From positions 186,001 to 250,000 of the forward strand of contig NZ_LT906483.1 in NCBI RefSeq assembly GCF_900187065.1: a DNA stretch of 64,000 nucleotides, in the 5' to 3' direction. A program made the translations under genes and the position numbers. Source of the DNA: Mycolicibacterium thermoresistibile (lineage in GTDB: Bacteria > Actinomycetota > Actinomycetes > Mycobacteriales > Mycobacteriaceae). Positions within the stretch are counted from its first letter, which is position 1, and each line of letters begins with the position of its first letter. The notes under the pieces are model-generated. The model saw nothing but the letters and a program-made list of their open reading frames with translations, was not told the DNA's origin and ran no database searches. Below, piece after piece: positions 63,653 through 64,000 of this stretch.

Positions 63653-64000
63653 ATGACCTGGGGCCGGATCACCACCGCGCCGCTGCGGCTGCAGCCCGGC
63701 CTCACCCAGCCCAGCCGGCACGAACCGAACCGGCTGGGGCGACTCGCCGACGGCCATCGGCTGGAGACCCGCATCCGGGATACGTGGGAGCCGCTGCATC
63801 TGTTCACCGCCACGCCCCGGCATCGGATCGACACCGAGGTCGCCGGCTGGTCGCCAGCTGGTACGTGTCGACGTATCCCGGCTCGACGTTCATCAGCGGG
63901 CTGTCGCGCGATCGTCACCGATGACGCCCGGATCAACCTGCGCGGGCGGCAACTGGCCGTGCACCGGGCGGGATTTTGCAGCCAGGGCTGTGGCTGCGGC
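63653..64000 (+). pseudogene. decayed arylamine N-acetyltransferase (nat) remnant, open at right edge
   Basis: The frame from ATG 63653 reads TAPLRLQPGLTQPSRHEP, then PLHLFTATPRHRIDTEVA, and later AIVTDDARINLRGRQLAVHRAG, which is the middle and C-terminal part of an arylamine N-acetyltransferase. The first 120 or so residues, including the catalytic Cys region, are absent upstream. An 11-bp imperfect duplication (63838-63848 and 63849-63859) shifts the frame, so the expected WYVSTYPGSTFISGL appears only in another frame, and a second indel near 63903-63908 restores it. The region is most likely a pseudogene; sequencing error could explain the indels but not the missing N-terminus. Confidence 0.6.

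Overview
The window is GC-rich actinobacterial chromosome, almost certainly from a Mycobacterium/Mycolicibacterium species. The evidence is the gene content (mmpL3, mmpL11, zmp1, a DUF305/ricR copper pair, an L,D-transpeptidase, GTP-type pckA, two OmamA/OmamB-like proteins, hemophore-like exported proteins) and a gene order that, as far as I recall it, follows the M. tuberculosis Rv0181c-Rv0222 segment. The species cannot be named from sequence alone. No rRNA, tRNA, CRISPR array, insertion sequence or prophage was seen, and no gap between genes exceeds 300 bases.

Layout. 1-5.3 kb: a truncated membrane acyltransferase with an SGNH module, an exported phosphodiester glycosidase, a GlsB-type membrane protein, pirin and an NDMA-type alcohol dehydrogenase. 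5.3-12.5 kb: an AbiEi/DUF559 protein, sigG with a DNA-damage-type promoter, a monoglyceride lipase with an overlapping lipoprotein gene, DUF2786, a small metalloprotease-like protein, an O-methyltransferase and an agmatinase. 12.5-18 kb: ilvD, a DUF305 lipoprotein plus ricR behind a RicR-like box, a thiamine-binding-type protein, an MFS exporter and an L,D-transpeptidase. 18-30.7 kb: a FhuF-like protein, zmp1, omamA-omamB, a CoA-binding protein, mmpL11 with a regulator-like partner, two hemophore-like genes and three membrane proteins. 30.7-40.3 kb: trmB-NYN-mmpL3, a tandem pair of dynamin-like proteins with degenerate P-loops, and pckA.

40-64 kb is lipid and sulfur metabolism: an MscS channel, fadD4 with an enoyl-CoA hydratase-like gene, gntR-fadE3, a double-hotdog protein, a CoA-transferase/amidohydrolase pair, a four-gene sulfone/sulfonate monooxygenase operon, a heterodimeric acyl-CoA dehydrogenase pair, lipW, lipC, a wax-ester synthase/DGAT, a LipO-like esterase with an acyltransferase, echA1, and at the right edge a decayed arylamine N-acetyltransferase.

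Three regulatory themes stand out. Many genes look leaderless, with a TANNNT-like -10 box 6-8 bases before the start codon. Lipid genes carry two recurrent operator types: a KstR-like TnnAACnnGTTnnA match at the alcohol dehydrogenase and echA1, and an ACASGTGTCAA motif at the alcohol dehydrogenase, fadD4 and the acyl-CoA dehydrogenase pair. Long palindromic elements sit exactly on gene ends, so that the TGA stop codons form at the element border.
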